Shown: positions 9,161-18,523, counted from the first letter of the stretch. The stretch: 64,000 nt of DNA from Saprospiraceae bacterium (GCA_020437105.1 JAGQWR010000001.1:27827-91826); one strand, 5' to 3'. The notes: generated from the letters alone by a model not told the origin. Made by a program: numbers and translations.

Positions 9161-11086
9161 TTGATTACAGCAACAGATATTTCAGTAAAATACGGCGATC
9201 GAGTTCTACTTGATCACTTGGATTTAGTTATTAAACAGCAAGATAGAGTTGGATTAGTTGGCCGGAATGGCGCCGGAAAATCCACCCTCCTGAAAATTCT
9301 TGCCAGTGAAATTAATCCGGATACCGGATCTATATCCCGGCCGAACGGCACAACAATGGGTTTCCTGCACCAGGAGGTACACTTCAAAGGTACCCGCTCC
9401 GTAAAGGAGGAAGCCATGTCCGCTTTCGAAGAAGTACGTAAAATTGAGGCCAGGCAAGCTCAAATCAATAAGGAACTACAGGTTCGTACAGATTATGAAA
9501 CCACCGATTATCATAACTTACTTGATGAGTGGTCTGAATTAAACGATCGGTTTCTGCACCTCGATGGCGCTTCCGCGGAAGCGAATACAGAAAAAGTCTT
9601 ACGTGGCCTCGGATTTGCAAGCAAAGATCTTAGCCGGAAAACTAGTGAGTTTAGTGGTGGGTGGCAAATGCGGATTGAGTTGGCAAAAATTTTGCTTCAA
9701 CGACCCGATTACCTCCTGCTTGATGAGCCTACCAATCACCTGGATATCGAATCTATCCTCTGGCTTGAAAAATTCCTCCAGGATTATTCAGGTGCAGTAA
9801 TTTTGATTTCCCACGATAAGTTATTCCTGGATAACGTAACCCGGCGCACACTCGAGATAGAATTAGGAAACCTCTATGACTATAATGCAGCTTATTCCGG
9901 TTACCTGATTCAACGGGTCGAACGTCGGGAAAAGCAACAGTCAGCCTTTGATAATCAGCAAAAAGTAATTGCACAACGCGAAAAGACCATCAACCGGTTT
10001 ATGGCCAAGGCCACCAAAACCAAGATGGCTCAATCGATGCAGAAGCAACTCGATAAAATGGAGCGGATTGAGGTCGGGCAGGAAGACACTGAAACCTTTA
10101 AGCTGAGATTCCCACCTGCTTCCCGCTCTGGTCAGATTGCCGTAAAAGTCAATAAACTGGAAAAGAGCTACGGCCACGTTTCTGTGCTCCAGGGAGTGGA
10201 TTTGGCAGTAGAGCGCGCAGACAGGTTAGCTTTTGTAGGTCAAAACGGACAAGGAAAAACCACACTGGCAAAAATTATTGTAGGAAAGGAACGACTTACA
10301 GGTGGTGGACTGGAACTTGGCCATAATGTTGAAATTGGTTATTATGCCCAGGACCAATCAGATACATTGGATCAGGATTCTACCATCCTCCAAACAATGG
10401 AACAGTCCAGTCCGCCAGAAATGCGGACCAGGCTCCGGTCTATTCTGGGTGCCTTTATGTTTAGTGGTGAGGATGCTGATAAAAAAGTAAAAGTGTTGTC
10501 CGGTGGTGAACGTGCCCGTCTGGCATTAGCCTGCCTGCTGCTTAAACCTTTTAATTTACTGGTTCTTGATGAACCTACCAATCACCTGGACATGCTCTCC
10601 AAGGAGGTGCTCAAGGAAGCCCTTTTGAAATTCGATGGCACCCTGCTGGTCGTTAGCCATGATCGGGATTTTCTGGCCGGTTTAACTACCCGGACAATTG
10701 AATTTCGAGACCACCAATTGCATGAATATCTTGGAGATGTGAACTACTTTCTGGAAAAACGTGCCCTCGACAATATGCGTGCGGTGGAAAAAACCACTGA
10801 AAAGGTTGCTAAAGCTTCGGTAACAGCCGCAAAAGAAGTTGTAGAAATTTCTCAGGAGGAGCGCAAACGGCTGCTCCGCAATTTGCGTAATGCAGAGAAA
10901 ACTGTTGAAAAACTGGAGGCTGCCAGCATGAAGATGGAACTTCAGATGGCAGATCCGGCATTTTACGGAACTCCGGAGGCTGAGCAAACTATCCAAAATT
11001 ATCAGAAACTCAAACGCGATATAGAGGAAGCACTTCACAACTGGGAAAAAGCCCAGGAAGAGGCTGACCTCGCAGGCTTAGAGTAA
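9161..11086 (+). CDS. ABC-F family ATPase (Uup/EttA-type ribosome-associated)
   Basis: A 641-residue soluble protein with two ABC modules and no membrane domain. The first module has Walker A GRNGAGKST, signature FSGGWQMR and Walker B LLLDEPTNHLD. The second has GQNGQGKTT, LSGGERAR and LVLDEPTNHLD. Between them lies the charged P-site tRNA-interaction linker (about 240-310), and the C-terminus is a coiled coil (about 560-640) of the Uup kind. ABC-F proteins act on ribosomes in translation quality control or antibiotic protection. The start is TTG 9161, since the first in-frame ATG would remove the first Walker A motif. It has its own promoter. Confidence 0.92.
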   Translation: MITATDISVKYGDRVLLDHLDLVIKQQDRVGLVGRNGAGKSTLLKILASEINPDTGSISRPNGTTMGFLHQEVHFKGTRSVKEEAMSAFEEVRKIEARQAQINKELQVRTDYETTDYHNLLDEWSELNDRFLHLDGASAEANTEKVLRGLGFASKDLSRKTSEFSGGWQMRIELAKILLQRPDYLLLDEPTNHLDIESILWLEKFLQDYSGAVILISHDKLFLDNVTRRTLEIELGNLYDYNAAYSGYLIQRVERREKQQSAFDNQQKVIAQREKTINRFMAKATKTKMAQSMQKQLDKMERIEVGQEDTETFKLRFPPASRSGQIAVKVNKLEKSYGHVSVLQGVDLAVERADRLAFVGQNGQGKTTLAKIIVGKERLTGGGLELGHNVEIGYYAQDQSDTLDQDSTILQTMEQSSPPEMRTRLRSILGAFMFSGEDADKKVKVLSGGERARLALACLLLKPFNLLVLDEPTNHLDMLSKEVLKEALLKFDGTLLVVSHDRDFLAGLTTRTIEFRDHQLHEYLGDVNYFLEKRALDNMRAVEKTTEKVAKASVTAAKEVVEISQEERKRLLRNLRNAEKTVEKLEAASMKMELQMADPAFYGTPEAEQTIQNYQKLKRDIEEALHNWEKAQEEADLAGLE

Positions 11087-11494
11087 TCAATTGGCACTCA
11101 GAATCAGAATCAACTCCTGCTCTCCATATAACTCCAGATTTCCATCTTTGAGTTGAAGGGAATCGGAGGCCTGGAGTGCGTGCAGAAATTGATCCTCTAT
11201 ATCCATATTCGGACAATACTTCTTGGTGCGGGCCAAGGGTCCAATTTTCAGCAGGCCTTCCTCCAGGCTATATGGACCGGAGAAACTGTTACAACTTCCT
11301 ATTCCGGATACCTGTCCATCTGCTAAAAAAGAAACAGTTGGAATGTTTTGATAATCCGCTGGCAGAAGGTCGATGCCGTAAAGTGTTTTTACAATCCAAT
11401 TGGTACCAGTTAGCTCACTCGAAGTTGGTGCCTCCATACAGGAATTTGACATGAAGAAAGGATATAGGGTTAAGCAAATTATCAACTTTTTCAT
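11087..11494 (-). CDS. META-domain (HslJ-like) lipoprotein
   Basis: A 135-residue protein with a signal sequence and lipobox ending SNSC, then a META domain: LTGTNWIVKTLYG near the start, VSGIGSCNSFSGPYSL and an LLKIGPLARTKKYCPN segment with conserved Cys. Family members are small envelope or secreted beta-barrel proteins linked to motility or heat/novobiocin tolerance in other bacteria; the function here is unknown. Its stop lies directly after the ABC-F stop (11086/11087), convergent. Confidence 0.85.
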   Translation of the reverse strand: MKKLIICLTLYPFFMSNSCMEAPTSSELTGTNWIVKTLYGIDLLPADYQNIPTVSFLADGQVSGIGSCNSFSGPYSLEEGLLKIGPLARTKKYCPNMDIEDQFLHALQASDSLQLKDGNLELYGEQELILILSAN

Positions 11495-11557
11495 TAGATT
11501 GGTTTTTCCTTAATTTAGTGCGATATAACGCATTTTTCAACTGTTTACTTACGAAGT

Positions 11558-12292
11558 ATGCCAGAAAAATCACTTGGAAGACTTTTTCTTATTTGTACGC
11601 CCATTGGGAATCTGGAGGATATGTCCTTCCGGGCAATTCGGGTATTAAAAGAACTGGACGCTCTTGGCTGCGAAGATACGCGTGTAAGTAAACGCTTACT
11701 GCAACACTACGAAATTCCGACGCCAGGTATATTATTTAGTTACCACGAACATAACGAACTCCGGGCAAACAGTAAAATACTGGAATTGTTGGGGCAGGGT
11801 CTTCAAGTGGGATTGGTTACCGATGCGGGCAATCCATCTATCAGTGATCCAGGCTTTCGAGCTACACAGGCAGCAGGTGAAGCCGGATTTACCATTGAAG
11901 TTATCCCCGGTCCGAGTGCTGTAAATACAGCGCTGTTATTATCCGGACTCCCAAGCTCCAGTTTTACCTTTAAAGGTTTTCCACCAAAGAAAGACGGACA
12001 AAGAACCCGATTTCTGGAACCAGAAGCTAATTTGCCTCATAGTCTCATCTTTTTTGAATCTAAATATCGGGTAGTGTCCTTTCTGAAAAGTGCAGAGAAA
12101 ATTCTGGGAAACCGGCAGGCAGCTGTTTGTGTCGAATTAACCAAAAAATTTGAACGCGTTTATAGAGGCTATCTATCAGAATTGGTAAACAGACTAAAAG
12201 ATAAAAACATTAAAGGAGAGGTCACTATTGTCATAGCAGGCAACCACCCTAAGTTTATGGAACAACGGCCTGATAAAAGCGAAGAAGAATAA
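11558..12292 (+). CDS. rsmI: 16S rRNA (cytidine(1402)-2'-O)-methyltransferase RsmI
   Basis: A 244-residue tetrapyrrole-methylase-fold enzyme that 2'-O-methylates C1402 of 16S rRNA. Signatures: GRLFLICTPIGNLEDMS at the N-terminus, CEDTRVSKRLL, SYHEHNE, LVTDAGNPSISDPG and VIPGPSA, all conserved in RsmI. The family is often about 270-290 residues; this shorter form lacks part of the C-terminal extension, as is common in Bacteroidota. It is divergent from the META gene, with 63 bases between. Confidence 0.94.
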   Translation: MPEKSLGRLFLICTPIGNLEDMSFRAIRVLKELDALGCEDTRVSKRLLQHYEIPTPGILFSYHEHNELRANSKILELLGQGLQVGLVTDAGNPSISDPGFRATQAAGEAGFTIEVIPGPSAVNTALLLSGLPSSSFTFKGFPPKKDGQRTRFLEPEANLPHSLIFFESKYRVVSFLKSAEKILGNRQAAVCVELTKKFERVYRGYLSELVNRLKDKNIKGEVTIVIAGNHPKFMEQRPDKSEEE

Positions 12293-12297
12293 TCAGG

Positions 12298-12807
12298 CTA
12301 AATACTCAGATTAAAAGCACTATCAAAGTGGCCAAAAGCACGATCCTCTTTCTGATTTTTTTGAAATAAATTTTTCCAGAGCATCCGTTGTGCTCCCGGA
12401 TCAAAATACAGCATCTGTAGGGTGTGCGCAAATACTTTTTCCGGGGTAGCTGTTTCGGGTTCAATTAGCATCACCGCATCAGAGTTAAACTGGCTAATAA
12501 TGGCTTCCACACGGTATCCAATCAATGGTCGCCTGTAAACGCGGATTTCAGAAATCCCCGTGCCATGAGAAGGCATAAAAATAAAGTCATTCTCTTTTGG
12601 AGCCTGCAAGAGTTCTGTATTTACCTTTTCAAATTGAATGGGTAAATAGGGTTCCACATCCCTTAGTTGCTCCGCTTTTAAGGGAATAGTAATTTCAACC
12701 TTTCGCAAGTGTTTGGGAGTAAAAGCCTGAGCAAGTAGTTGAAGCGATTCTAAGGCAACCAGTAGATCTGCTGCTGCCATCCATTTAGCGGGAATGTACA
12801 AATTCAT
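12298..12807 (-). CDS. Hypothetical protein
   Basis: A 169-residue soluble protein without signal peptide, rich in beta/alpha alternation (KHLRKVEITIPLKAEQL, DFIFMPSHGTGISEIRVYRRPLIGYRVEAIISQ). I do not recognise it. It converges with rsmI (gap of five bases). The 150 bases upstream of its start hold nothing I can identify. Confidence 0.6.
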   Translation of the reverse strand: MNLYIPAKWMAAADLLVALESLQLLAQAFTPKHLRKVEITIPLKAEQLRDVEPYLPIQFEKVNTELLQAPKENDFIFMPSHGTGISEIRVYRRPLIGYRVEAIISQFNSDAVMLIEPETATPEKVFAHTLQMLYFDPGAQRMLWKNLFQKNQKEDRAFGHFDSAFNLSI

Positions 12808-12957
12808 AAATTTCCTATGTCGGTTAAGTTGGGAATCGGGGGTACGTTCTTTGGGCTTAGGAGTTATTGCTACCTAATTTATAGGATTGTAGCAGTTAAT
12901 CAAAATATGGGTAGATTTTTTTGTGACGGACTAAAGTCTGCGGATTGTCTTTAAATC

Positions 12958-13488
12958 CTATAGGAAGAGAAAGGGCCTGAGGTGTTTCAGTATGTCGTGA
13001 ACCACGGTGGTATTCGACAGTTCCTGGTTATAAATAATTTGGGCTTTTTCGTAAAATACGGCCCGGGTTTTTATCATATTCTCTAAAAAGCCTAAAAATT
13101 GCTTGTCTGGAATTTCGGCAATCAGAGGCCGTTTATCCTTTTCGTTCAGTAAGCGTTTTTGTAATATTCCCGGAGTGGTGCGTAAATACAGTGTTATCCC
13201 GTTTTTATTCATCCATTCCATATTTTCATGAAAACAAGGAGTACCTCCTCCTGTTGCCAAAATACTGGTTGGTGGGTGTTTCCTAAGCATTTCTGCTTCA
13301 ATTTTGCGGAAATTAGCTTCTCCCTTATCTTTAAAGAGTTGGCTGATTTTTTGATTGGTAAATTCCTCAATCAAGGCATCCAGATCCAGAAAGGGCAGGT
13401 TCAATTTAGTGGCAATGGCTTTGCCAACAAAGGATTTACCGGATCCCATAGGTCCAATCAGATACAGTACTTTTGGATTTTCCATCAT
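12958..13488 (-). CDS. aroK: Shikimate kinase
   Basis: A 176-residue enzyme that phosphorylates shikimate at O3 in aromatic amino-acid synthesis. It has the P-loop GPMGSGKS (12-19), the shikimate-binding FLDLD, the Walker-B-like ILATGGGTPC, and the lid segment RLLNEKDKRPLI. Start: tandem ATG codons at 13488 and 13485; an imperfect -7 element (AATCTTTG) ends four bases before the second ATG, so the mRNA may be leaderless there. Confidence 0.95.
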   Translation of the reverse strand: MMENPKVLYLIGPMGSGKSFVGKAIATKLNLPFLDLDALIEEFTNQKISQLFKDKGEANFRKIEAEMLRKHPPTSILATGGGTPCFHENMEWMNKNGITLYLRTTPGILQKRLLNEKDKRPLIAEIPDKQFLGFLENMIKTRAVFYEKAQIIYNQELSNTTVVHDILKHLRPFLFL

Positions 13489-13579
13489 GCAAAGATTTAG
13501 ACAGGCTAAGGGAGGAAAAGAAACTTTTTTACAATTTGAATTGTATTCTCGGTAATCAAAGGTATCTGCTTATAATTTG

Positions 13580-13587
13580 TAATTTTG
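13580..13587 (+). promoter_or_regulatory. Candidate -7 element for the DUF1573-yajC-ybbR operon
   Basis: TAATTTTG matches TAnnTTTG, about 80 bases upstream of the DUF1573 ATG at 13669. No consensus -33 box at the right distance. Confidence 0.35.
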
Positions 13588-13668
13588 CAAATCGGGATTT
13601 CAACCACGATCGCGAATTGTCTGAGCACACACTTTTTCGATCAATTAAAAAAACAGAAGTCCAAAATA

Positions 13669-14163
13669 ATGAAACAAACAATCTTATTTTTAACGCTACT
13701 CCTTACTTTTTTGTCTGCTTGTACAAATGACAGTGGAAAACAGGTAGAGGAAGTCGCTGCTGATGGGAAAATTGCGTCGATCATCCGAAGCCCTGTTACA
13801 GCTGAGGGTCTAAAGGATACCATCAATGTTGCTCGTATGGTATTTGAAGAAACTACGTATGATTTTGGCGAGGTGTCTGAAGGAGAAGTTGTGACAAAAT
13901 CTTTCCGGTTTAAAAATACCGGTAAAGTGCCTTTAATTATCAATGGAGCCCGCTCTACTTGTGGTTGTACCGTTCCAACCTGGCCAAAAGAAGCGATACC
14001 TCCGGGAGGAACAGGTGAAATTGATGTGCAATTTAACACCGCCGGAAAACAGAACGAACAAAAAAAGCCGGTTACCATCACGGCAAATACCTATCCATCT
14101 GAAACAGTTGTCCATGTGAATGGATTTGTAAAAGCAAAACCGGGAAGTACTCCAACTCAATAA
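13669..14163 (+). CDS. DUF1573 lipoprotein
   Basis: A 164-residue protein. The ATG at 13669 opens a lipoprotein signal (MKQTILFLTLLLTFLSAC), so the longer reading from 13585 is rejected. The DUF1573 domain (about 55-150) is an Ig-like/ASPM-SPD-2-Hydin-type fold with YDFGEVSEGEVVTKSFRFKN, STCGCTVPTWPKEAIPPGG and GEIDVQFNTAGK. DUF1573 proteins are very common in Bacteroidota, often before yajC as here (gap of 19 bases). The exact role is unknown; it is probably exported and anchored in the envelope. Confidence 0.88.
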   Translation: MKQTILFLTLLLTFLSACTNDSGKQVEEVAADGKIASIIRSPVTAEGLKDTINVARMVFEETTYDFGEVSEGEVVTKSFRFKNTGKVPLIINGARSTCGCTVPTWPKEAIPPGGTGEIDVQFNTAGKQNEQKKPVTITANTYPSETVVHVNGFVKAKPGSTPTQ

Positions 14164-14182
14164 AACAGACAAACAACATTAT

Positions 14183-14500
14183 ATGAACCAGTCTTTTCTT
14201 TTCCTTCAGGCAACAGGTGCAAATCCTGCTACACTTAACTTGCTTTTTATCGCGTTGATCTTTGGGGTATTTTACTTCTTTATGATCCGCCCTCAAAATA
14301 AAAGACAGAAAGAACAACGGCAGTTTATCGAAAATCTTCAAAAAGGAGATGATATTGTTACTGCCGGAGGGATTTATGGTAAGATCAACAAGATCGAAGA
14401 CAACGTTATTACCATGGATGTCGGAAATAAAACTTTTATCCGGGTAAATCGCTCAGTAGTTTCTAAAGAAATGACTGATGGAATGACCAAGTCAGAATAA
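14183..14500 (+). CDS. yajC: Preprotein translocase accessory subunit YajC
   Basis: A 105-residue single-pass membrane protein associated with SecDF-YidC. A hydrophobic helix (about 16-34) precedes the family motif FFMIRPQNKRQKEQ, then a cytoplasmic domain with LQKGDDIVTAGGIYGKI and DNVITMDVGN. Normal length. It sits between DUF1573 and ybbR, a common Bacteroidota order. Confidence 0.95.
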   Translation: MNQSFLFLQATGANPATLNLLFIALIFGVFYFFMIRPQNKRQKEQRQFIENLQKGDDIVTAGGIYGKINKIEDNVITMDVGNKTFIRVNRSVVSKEMTDGMTKSE

Positions 14501-14512
14501 AACACACCGAAT

Positions 14513-15511
14513 TTGCAGTTTTCGGTATTTAGGAAGCGTATTCGCATCCAAGTGCGTCGAGATCGGGCTATTATCCTAATATGCCTGGGTACTTCGCTGT
14601 TATTTTGGTTTTTTGTAAAGCTCTCCCAGCAATACCTGGTGCGGCGAGTGGTCGAGTTGAATTATACCTTGCCGGAAGATCAGGCCTTCGTGAAAATGCC
14701 TCCGTCAAAAGCTTATGCTAATCTGAAAGGAGATGGTTGGGATTTGTTGCGTTTGTACTTCCGCAAAACAATCGAACTAAACCTGGATGCCAGCAATCAG
14801 TATGATGGCATTGTAAGCGAAGCCACTCTGGTGCGCGCTGTTGAAGAAATTATTCGAAATGATGCTATTCTGGTTAACTCCATTGAATTTGAAGAAATTG
14901 AATTGAATTTTGAAGAGGCCATCAGTAAAATGATCCCCGTTCATCTGCGGGGAAGCTTTAGCTTTGGTCCGGAATATCAATTTCGGGAACCCCCCTTGCT
15001 TACACCTGATTCCGTTTTGGTTAGCGGCCCGATAAGTATCGTGGAGTTTCTGAGTGAATGGCCCACAGATTCCATTGTCATAAGCCAACTCAAAGCAGAT
15101 CAAAAAATACAGGCTCCTTTGCTTGCTCCAGCAAATGAAAGTATTAAACTGGAGCCCCCTGTTATTGATGTAAACCTATTTGTAGAGCTGTTTGTTGAAA
15201 AGGACTTTTTTGTGCCGGTACAGGTGAATCTGGCACAAGATAGTATTCATGTAGTTCCTTATCCACGGATTGTACGGGTTACAGCGGTAGTAGGAATGAG
15301 CCGTTTCAATGATTTAAAAGCGGAGGATTTTGTACTCGAAGCCATGTTAGACGGCATCGAAATCAGATCGGAAAATGACCTGGCACCCCTGCAAATTACA
15401 AAAGCACCAGATTATGTCCGGAATATTAGATTAGCCCAGCAATCTGCTCGATTTATCTTCACCTTAACAGATAGCCTGGCAACAGATTCCTTAATCGGAC
15501 AGTCTAATTAA
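14513..15511 (+). CDS. YbbR-like domain protein
   Basis: A 332-residue protein with a basic N-terminus, one transmembrane helix (about 20-42; AIILICLGTSLLFWFFV) and an extracytoplasmic YbbR repeat region (FSFGPEYQFREPPLLTPDSVLVSGP is the diagnostic repeat). In Firmicutes YbbR/CdaR modulates the diadenylate cyclase CdaA; here no cyclase gene is adjacent. Translation begins at TTG 14513, as no in-frame ATG occurs before residue 56. The last eight bases overlap the end of the convergent acyl-CoA dehydrogenase gene. Confidence 0.82.
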   Translation: MQFSVFRKRIRIQVRRDRAIILICLGTSLLFWFFVKLSQQYLVRRVVELNYTLPEDQAFVKMPPSKAYANLKGDGWDLLRLYFRKTIELNLDASNQYDGIVSEATLVRAVEEIIRNDAILVNSIEFEEIELNFEEAISKMIPVHLRGSFSFGPEYQFREPPLLTPDSVLVSGPISIVEFLSEWPTDSIVISQLKADQKIQAPLLAPANESIKLEPPVIDVNLFVELFVEKDFFVPVQVNLAQDSIHVVPYPRIVRVTAVVGMSRFNDLKAEDFVLEAMLDGIEIRSENDLAPLQITKAPDYVRNIRLAQQSARFIFTLTDSLATDSLIGQSN

Positions 15512-17306
15512 TCCAGGAAGATTCCATGTCCACCGTTAACCCATCCTGATTGGATAACCTTTGCAGGAGGGGCTGGATTTTTAAAAAATCGTAGGCAAAA
15601 AAGTATTCGCCACAGAGTTTTTTGCCCCGATAAAAATCAAGATCTGCTTCAGATAATTGTCCCTGAGCCAGCACCGTTTCTGCCACCCGAAGTTGTTTTA
15701 ACCACAACCACCCAATAGTAACTATGGAAAAGGCCTCCAGGTAAAGCGTTGCATCTGCAAGGAAATATTGCGGGCCTTTCTCCGAAGCCAGTTTCATCAG
15801 ACTCATCGTGGTTTGATGTAGCCCTTTTGCCCCCGATGCAAGTTGTTGGCAAATTGCACTTAATGCGTCATTCGTTTCGGCAGCCTGAATTTCCTGTTGG
15901 ACAAGACCCATAAAAAGTTTCAGCGCTTTCCCTTTCTCCACCATTAGTTTTCGACCTAACAGGTCCATTCCGTGTATTGTAGTAGTACCTTCATAGATCG
16001 AGTTTACCCGAATGTCTCGATAGTATTGTTCCAGCGGAAAGTCATCTGTATATCCTGCACCTCCCAACACCTGCATCCCGGCACTCACTGCGTAATTTCC
16101 CTGTTCGGAAGGGTAGCTTTTTACAATCGGAGTGATTAGTTCTAACAGTAAATGAGCATTTTCTGCTTCCTCGCCACTTGAATTTTCAGCCAGGTCGGCC
16201 CATAAACTTGCCTGGATGACCAGTGCCAGGCTACCTTCAACTACCGATTTTTGGAATAACAACATTCGCCGGACATCTGCATGTTCGATGATTATTTCCT
16301 GCGGACTGGTCGGGTCTTTTTGTCCGGGATGTCGGCCTTGTGGACGCTCATTGGCATATTGCAAACTGGCATAAAAAGCTGCAGAAGCTGTACCTGTAGC
16401 CAGATTGCCTGTTCCAATTCGGGCCTCATTCATCAGGTTGAACATATACGACAATCCCTTATTGGGAGCCCCAACCAGGTACCCCTTGCAAGGGCCTTGC
16501 TCACCAAGCATGAGATGTGCCGCTGTGTAGCCCCTTTGTCCCATTTTGCCATAAATTCCGGCAGTAGTAACATTATTAGAAACCAAGCGGCCCTCTTTTA
16601 CCAAAAACTTGGGAACGACAAAAAGAGAAATGCCATGAGTTCCGGCTGGCGCTCCTTCAATACGAGCCAATGTAAGGTGTACGATATTCTCGACTCCCGA
16701 ATAATCTCCGCCAGAAATATAGATTTTTTGTCCCTGGATCAAATAATCACCATCCGGACCTGGTTGCGCTGTACTGGTCAAATCAGACAACGAGCTTCCG
16801 GCCTGTGGCTCGGTTAATGCCATGGTGCCCTGCCAGGTACCGCTGTACATTTTATCGAGATAAACATCTTTTAGGGGGGCAGAACCAAATTGGTGGATTA
16901 GATTTGCTGCACCCTGTGTTAAAAAGGCATAAGGAGCCGCATTGGAGTTTGCCGCATAAAAGATAAAGAGTCCGGCATTCATAACCGTTAACGGCATCTG
17001 TTGTCCACCATCTGCTCCATCTAAATGGGCATTGATCCATCCGCCCTCCGCAATAGCCTGGATCGCTTTATTTAGTCCGGGCAGGGTGTGAACCTGGCCA
17101 TCCTCAAAATAGGCTTTGTTCTTATCCATCTCTCGATGAATAGGGTAGAGGTACTGATCTCCAATTTGTTTTGCCGCGTCTAATACCAGATCGATGGCAT
17201 CTGCCTCATAATCTTCAAAGCGGGTTATTTTACTGAGCTCGCTTACGCGAAAGACTTCATGTAATAAGAACCGTAGATTTTGCAGACTAAAATACTGGCT
17301 GGCCAT
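15504..17306 (-). CDS. Acyl-CoA dehydrogenase family protein
   Basis: A 600-residue flavoenzyme that introduces a trans-2 double bond into acyl-CoA. Features: N-terminal helical domain with an extra leader (DUF-type, about 1-75), FAD-binding middle domain (ALTEPQAGSSLSDL, GQKIYISGGDY), C-terminal helical domain with the catalytic region DIRVNSIYEGTTTIHGMD, and a roughly 130-residue extension typical of the long 600-residue Bacteroidota/Proteobacteria type. Last gene of a minus-strand cluster after mnmD (12-base gap). Confidence 0.92.
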   Translation of the reverse strand: MASQYFSLQNLRFLLHEVFRVSELSKITRFEDYEADAIDLVLDAAKQIGDQYLYPIHREMDKNKAYFEDGQVHTLPGLNKAIQAIAEGGWINAHLDGADGGQQMPLTVMNAGLFIFYAANSNAAPYAFLTQGAANLIHQFGSAPLKDVYLDKMYSGTWQGTMALTEPQAGSSLSDLTSTAQPGPDGDYLIQGQKIYISGGDYSGVENIVHLTLARIEGAPAGTHGISLFVVPKFLVKEGRLVSNNVTTAGIYGKMGQRGYTAAHLMLGEQGPCKGYLVGAPNKGLSYMFNLMNEARIGTGNLATGTASAAFYASLQYANERPQGRHPGQKDPTSPQEIIIEHADVRRMLLFQKSVVEGSLALVIQASLWADLAENSSGEEAENAHLLLELITPIVKSYPSEQGNYAVSAGMQVLGGAGYTDDFPLEQYYRDIRVNSIYEGTTTIHGMDLLGRKLMVEKGKALKLFMGLVQQEIQAAETNDALSAICQQLASGAKGLHQTTMSLMKLASEKGPQYFLADATLYLEAFSIVTIGWLWLKQLRVAETVLAQGQLSEADLDFYRGKKLCGEYFFAYDFLKIQPLLQRLSNQDGLTVDMESSWIN

Positions 17307-17318
17307 CGTTTTTATTTT

Positions 17319-17987
17319 TTACTTAGGTTTTCTTGCCCGGGTCATCTCTCGTTTGCCCGGAGGCCCCGGAATGGATTCAATTTCAAATCCTAAGGCCCGT
17401 AATTGGCGTTTTACAGCCCCTTTTGCACAATAGGTTGTCAAAATTCCTCCAGGTTTTAAGGCTCGAAACATATTTCCCAAAACTGCTTCTCCCCATAATT
17501 CTGGTTGGGCAGTTGGTGCAAAAGCATCAAAGAAAATTACATCAAAGGCAACTTCAAACCTGACGTCTTCAAAACGCATCTGCATCTTGGTAAGTTCAAA
17601 ACCAGGAGCAATTTGAGCCACTTCATTCCAGGGGGTTTCATGCATCCTGGAAAAGACTGGTTGTAATTCCGGAAGGTTCAAAATTTCCGTAAAATTAAGC
17701 TGGGTGGTAATATCAGGCTGGAGTGGATAGGCTTCCAACCCGGTGTATTGGATTTCCCAGCCGTGTCGGGTGGATTCAATAAAAGCCATGAGTGCATTCA
17801 GGCCGGTACCAAAACCAGCTTCCAAAACGGCGAGTTTCTTTTTACCAATGCCTGCGACACGGAGTCCGGCATCGATAAAAACATGCATGCTTTCCTGAAT
17901 AGCTCCGTATTTGGAATGATAACTCACTCCATATTGGCTGGATTCCACAGTATGCGATCCATCGGTGGTAGGCACTAATCGATTCAT
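17319..17987 (-). CDS. mnmD: tRNA (5-methylaminomethyl-2-thiouridine)(34)-methyltransferase MnmD
   Basis: A 222-residue SAM-dependent enzyme equal to the methyltransferase half of E. coli MnmC; it completes mnm5s2U at the tRNA wobble position. The family N-terminus TTDGSHTVESSQYGVSYHSKYGA, SAM motif EAGFGTGLNAL, catalytic-site DAFAPTAQPELW and PGPPGKREM C-terminus are present. The FAD oxidase half of MnmC is absent, as usual in Bacteroidota. Start overlaps the ytxJ stop (ATGA), so the two are translationally coupled. Confidence 0.93.
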   Translation of the reverse strand: MNRLVPTTDGSHTVESSQYGVSYHSKYGAIQESMHVFIDAGLRVAGIGKKKLAVLEAGFGTGLNALMAFIESTRHGWEIQYTGLEAYPLQPDITTQLNFTEILNLPELQPVFSRMHETPWNEVAQIAPGFELTKMQMRFEDVRFEVAFDVIFFDAFAPTAQPELWGEAVLGNMFRALKPGGILTTYCAKGAVKRQLRALGFEIESIPGPPGKREMTRARKPK

Positions 17988-18343
17988 ACAGTTCGTACAA
18001 ACGATTCCCGAATAAAATGGGTGATTTCTCTGGCACTAATGCCTAGATGTGACTGATGATAGAGGCATTGCCCATTCTTTATGAGCAACACCTGAGGTGA
18101 TTCATGCTGAACCCCATAGTGCTCTGCGATATAATTCGACACACCCCGGTAGGTAATCAGGTCGAGATAGTACACAGAAACGTCTTCATCTGATAATTCC
18201 CACCCTTTTTCCAGCCTGGTTTTAGCCAGCGAACTGATCGAACAACGTGTGCTATGTTTATATATCAGACAGGGTTTGCCTTTCGACATTTCATCCAGGA
18301 TTCGAACATCTTCGATCTCCCGGATAGGTATCCAGTTTGGCAT
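17984..18343 (-). CDS. ytxJ: Bacillithiol-system redox protein YtxJ (BrxC-like)
   Basis: A 119-residue thioredoxin-fold monothiol protein. The active-site segment CLIYKHSTRCSISS has the redox Cys34 in a C-x-x-S setting, as in YtxJ/BrxC, which de-bacillithiolate proteins. This implies bacillithiol as low-molecular-weight thiol (inference; no bsh genes are in the window). It lies 21 bases downstream of a small lipoprotein gene and overlaps mnmD by four bases. Confidence 0.9.
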   Translation of the reverse strand: MPNWIPIREIEDVRILDEMSKGKPCLIYKHSTRCSISSLAKTRLEKGWELSDEDVSVYYLDLITYRGVSNYIAEHYGVQHESPQVLLIKNGQCLYHQSHLGISAREITHFIRESFVRTV

Positions 18344-18364
18344 GTTTTACTTTTCGGCGAATAA

Positions 18365-18523
18365 TTAAGGGAGTTGTGCAACTCCAACTGCTACCTGAGT
18401 AACCATCTTTACAACAGAATCGTTCATAGACCATGTTGGACAACCATAACCTCTGTTGCAAGAGGATAGACTAAGACCACCAAGAATGATAAGTGCGGCG
18501 AAAAGGAGGCGTTTAATTTTCAT
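18365..18523 (-). CDS. Small 52-residue lipoprotein
   Basis: From ATG 18523 a frame of 52 residues begins MKIKRLLFAALIILGG and reaches a lipobox LSLSSC with Cys22; the mature peptide starts CNRGYGCPTW and ends in a hydrophobic/amphipathic VTQVAVGVAQLP. The stop TAA is 21 bases before the ytxJ start, suggesting one transcript. I do not recognise a family. The signal peptide plus lipobox is good evidence that it is translated. Confidence 0.65.
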   Translation of the reverse strand: MKIKRLLFAALIILGGLSLSSCNRGYGCPTWSMNDSVVKMVTQVAVGVAQLP

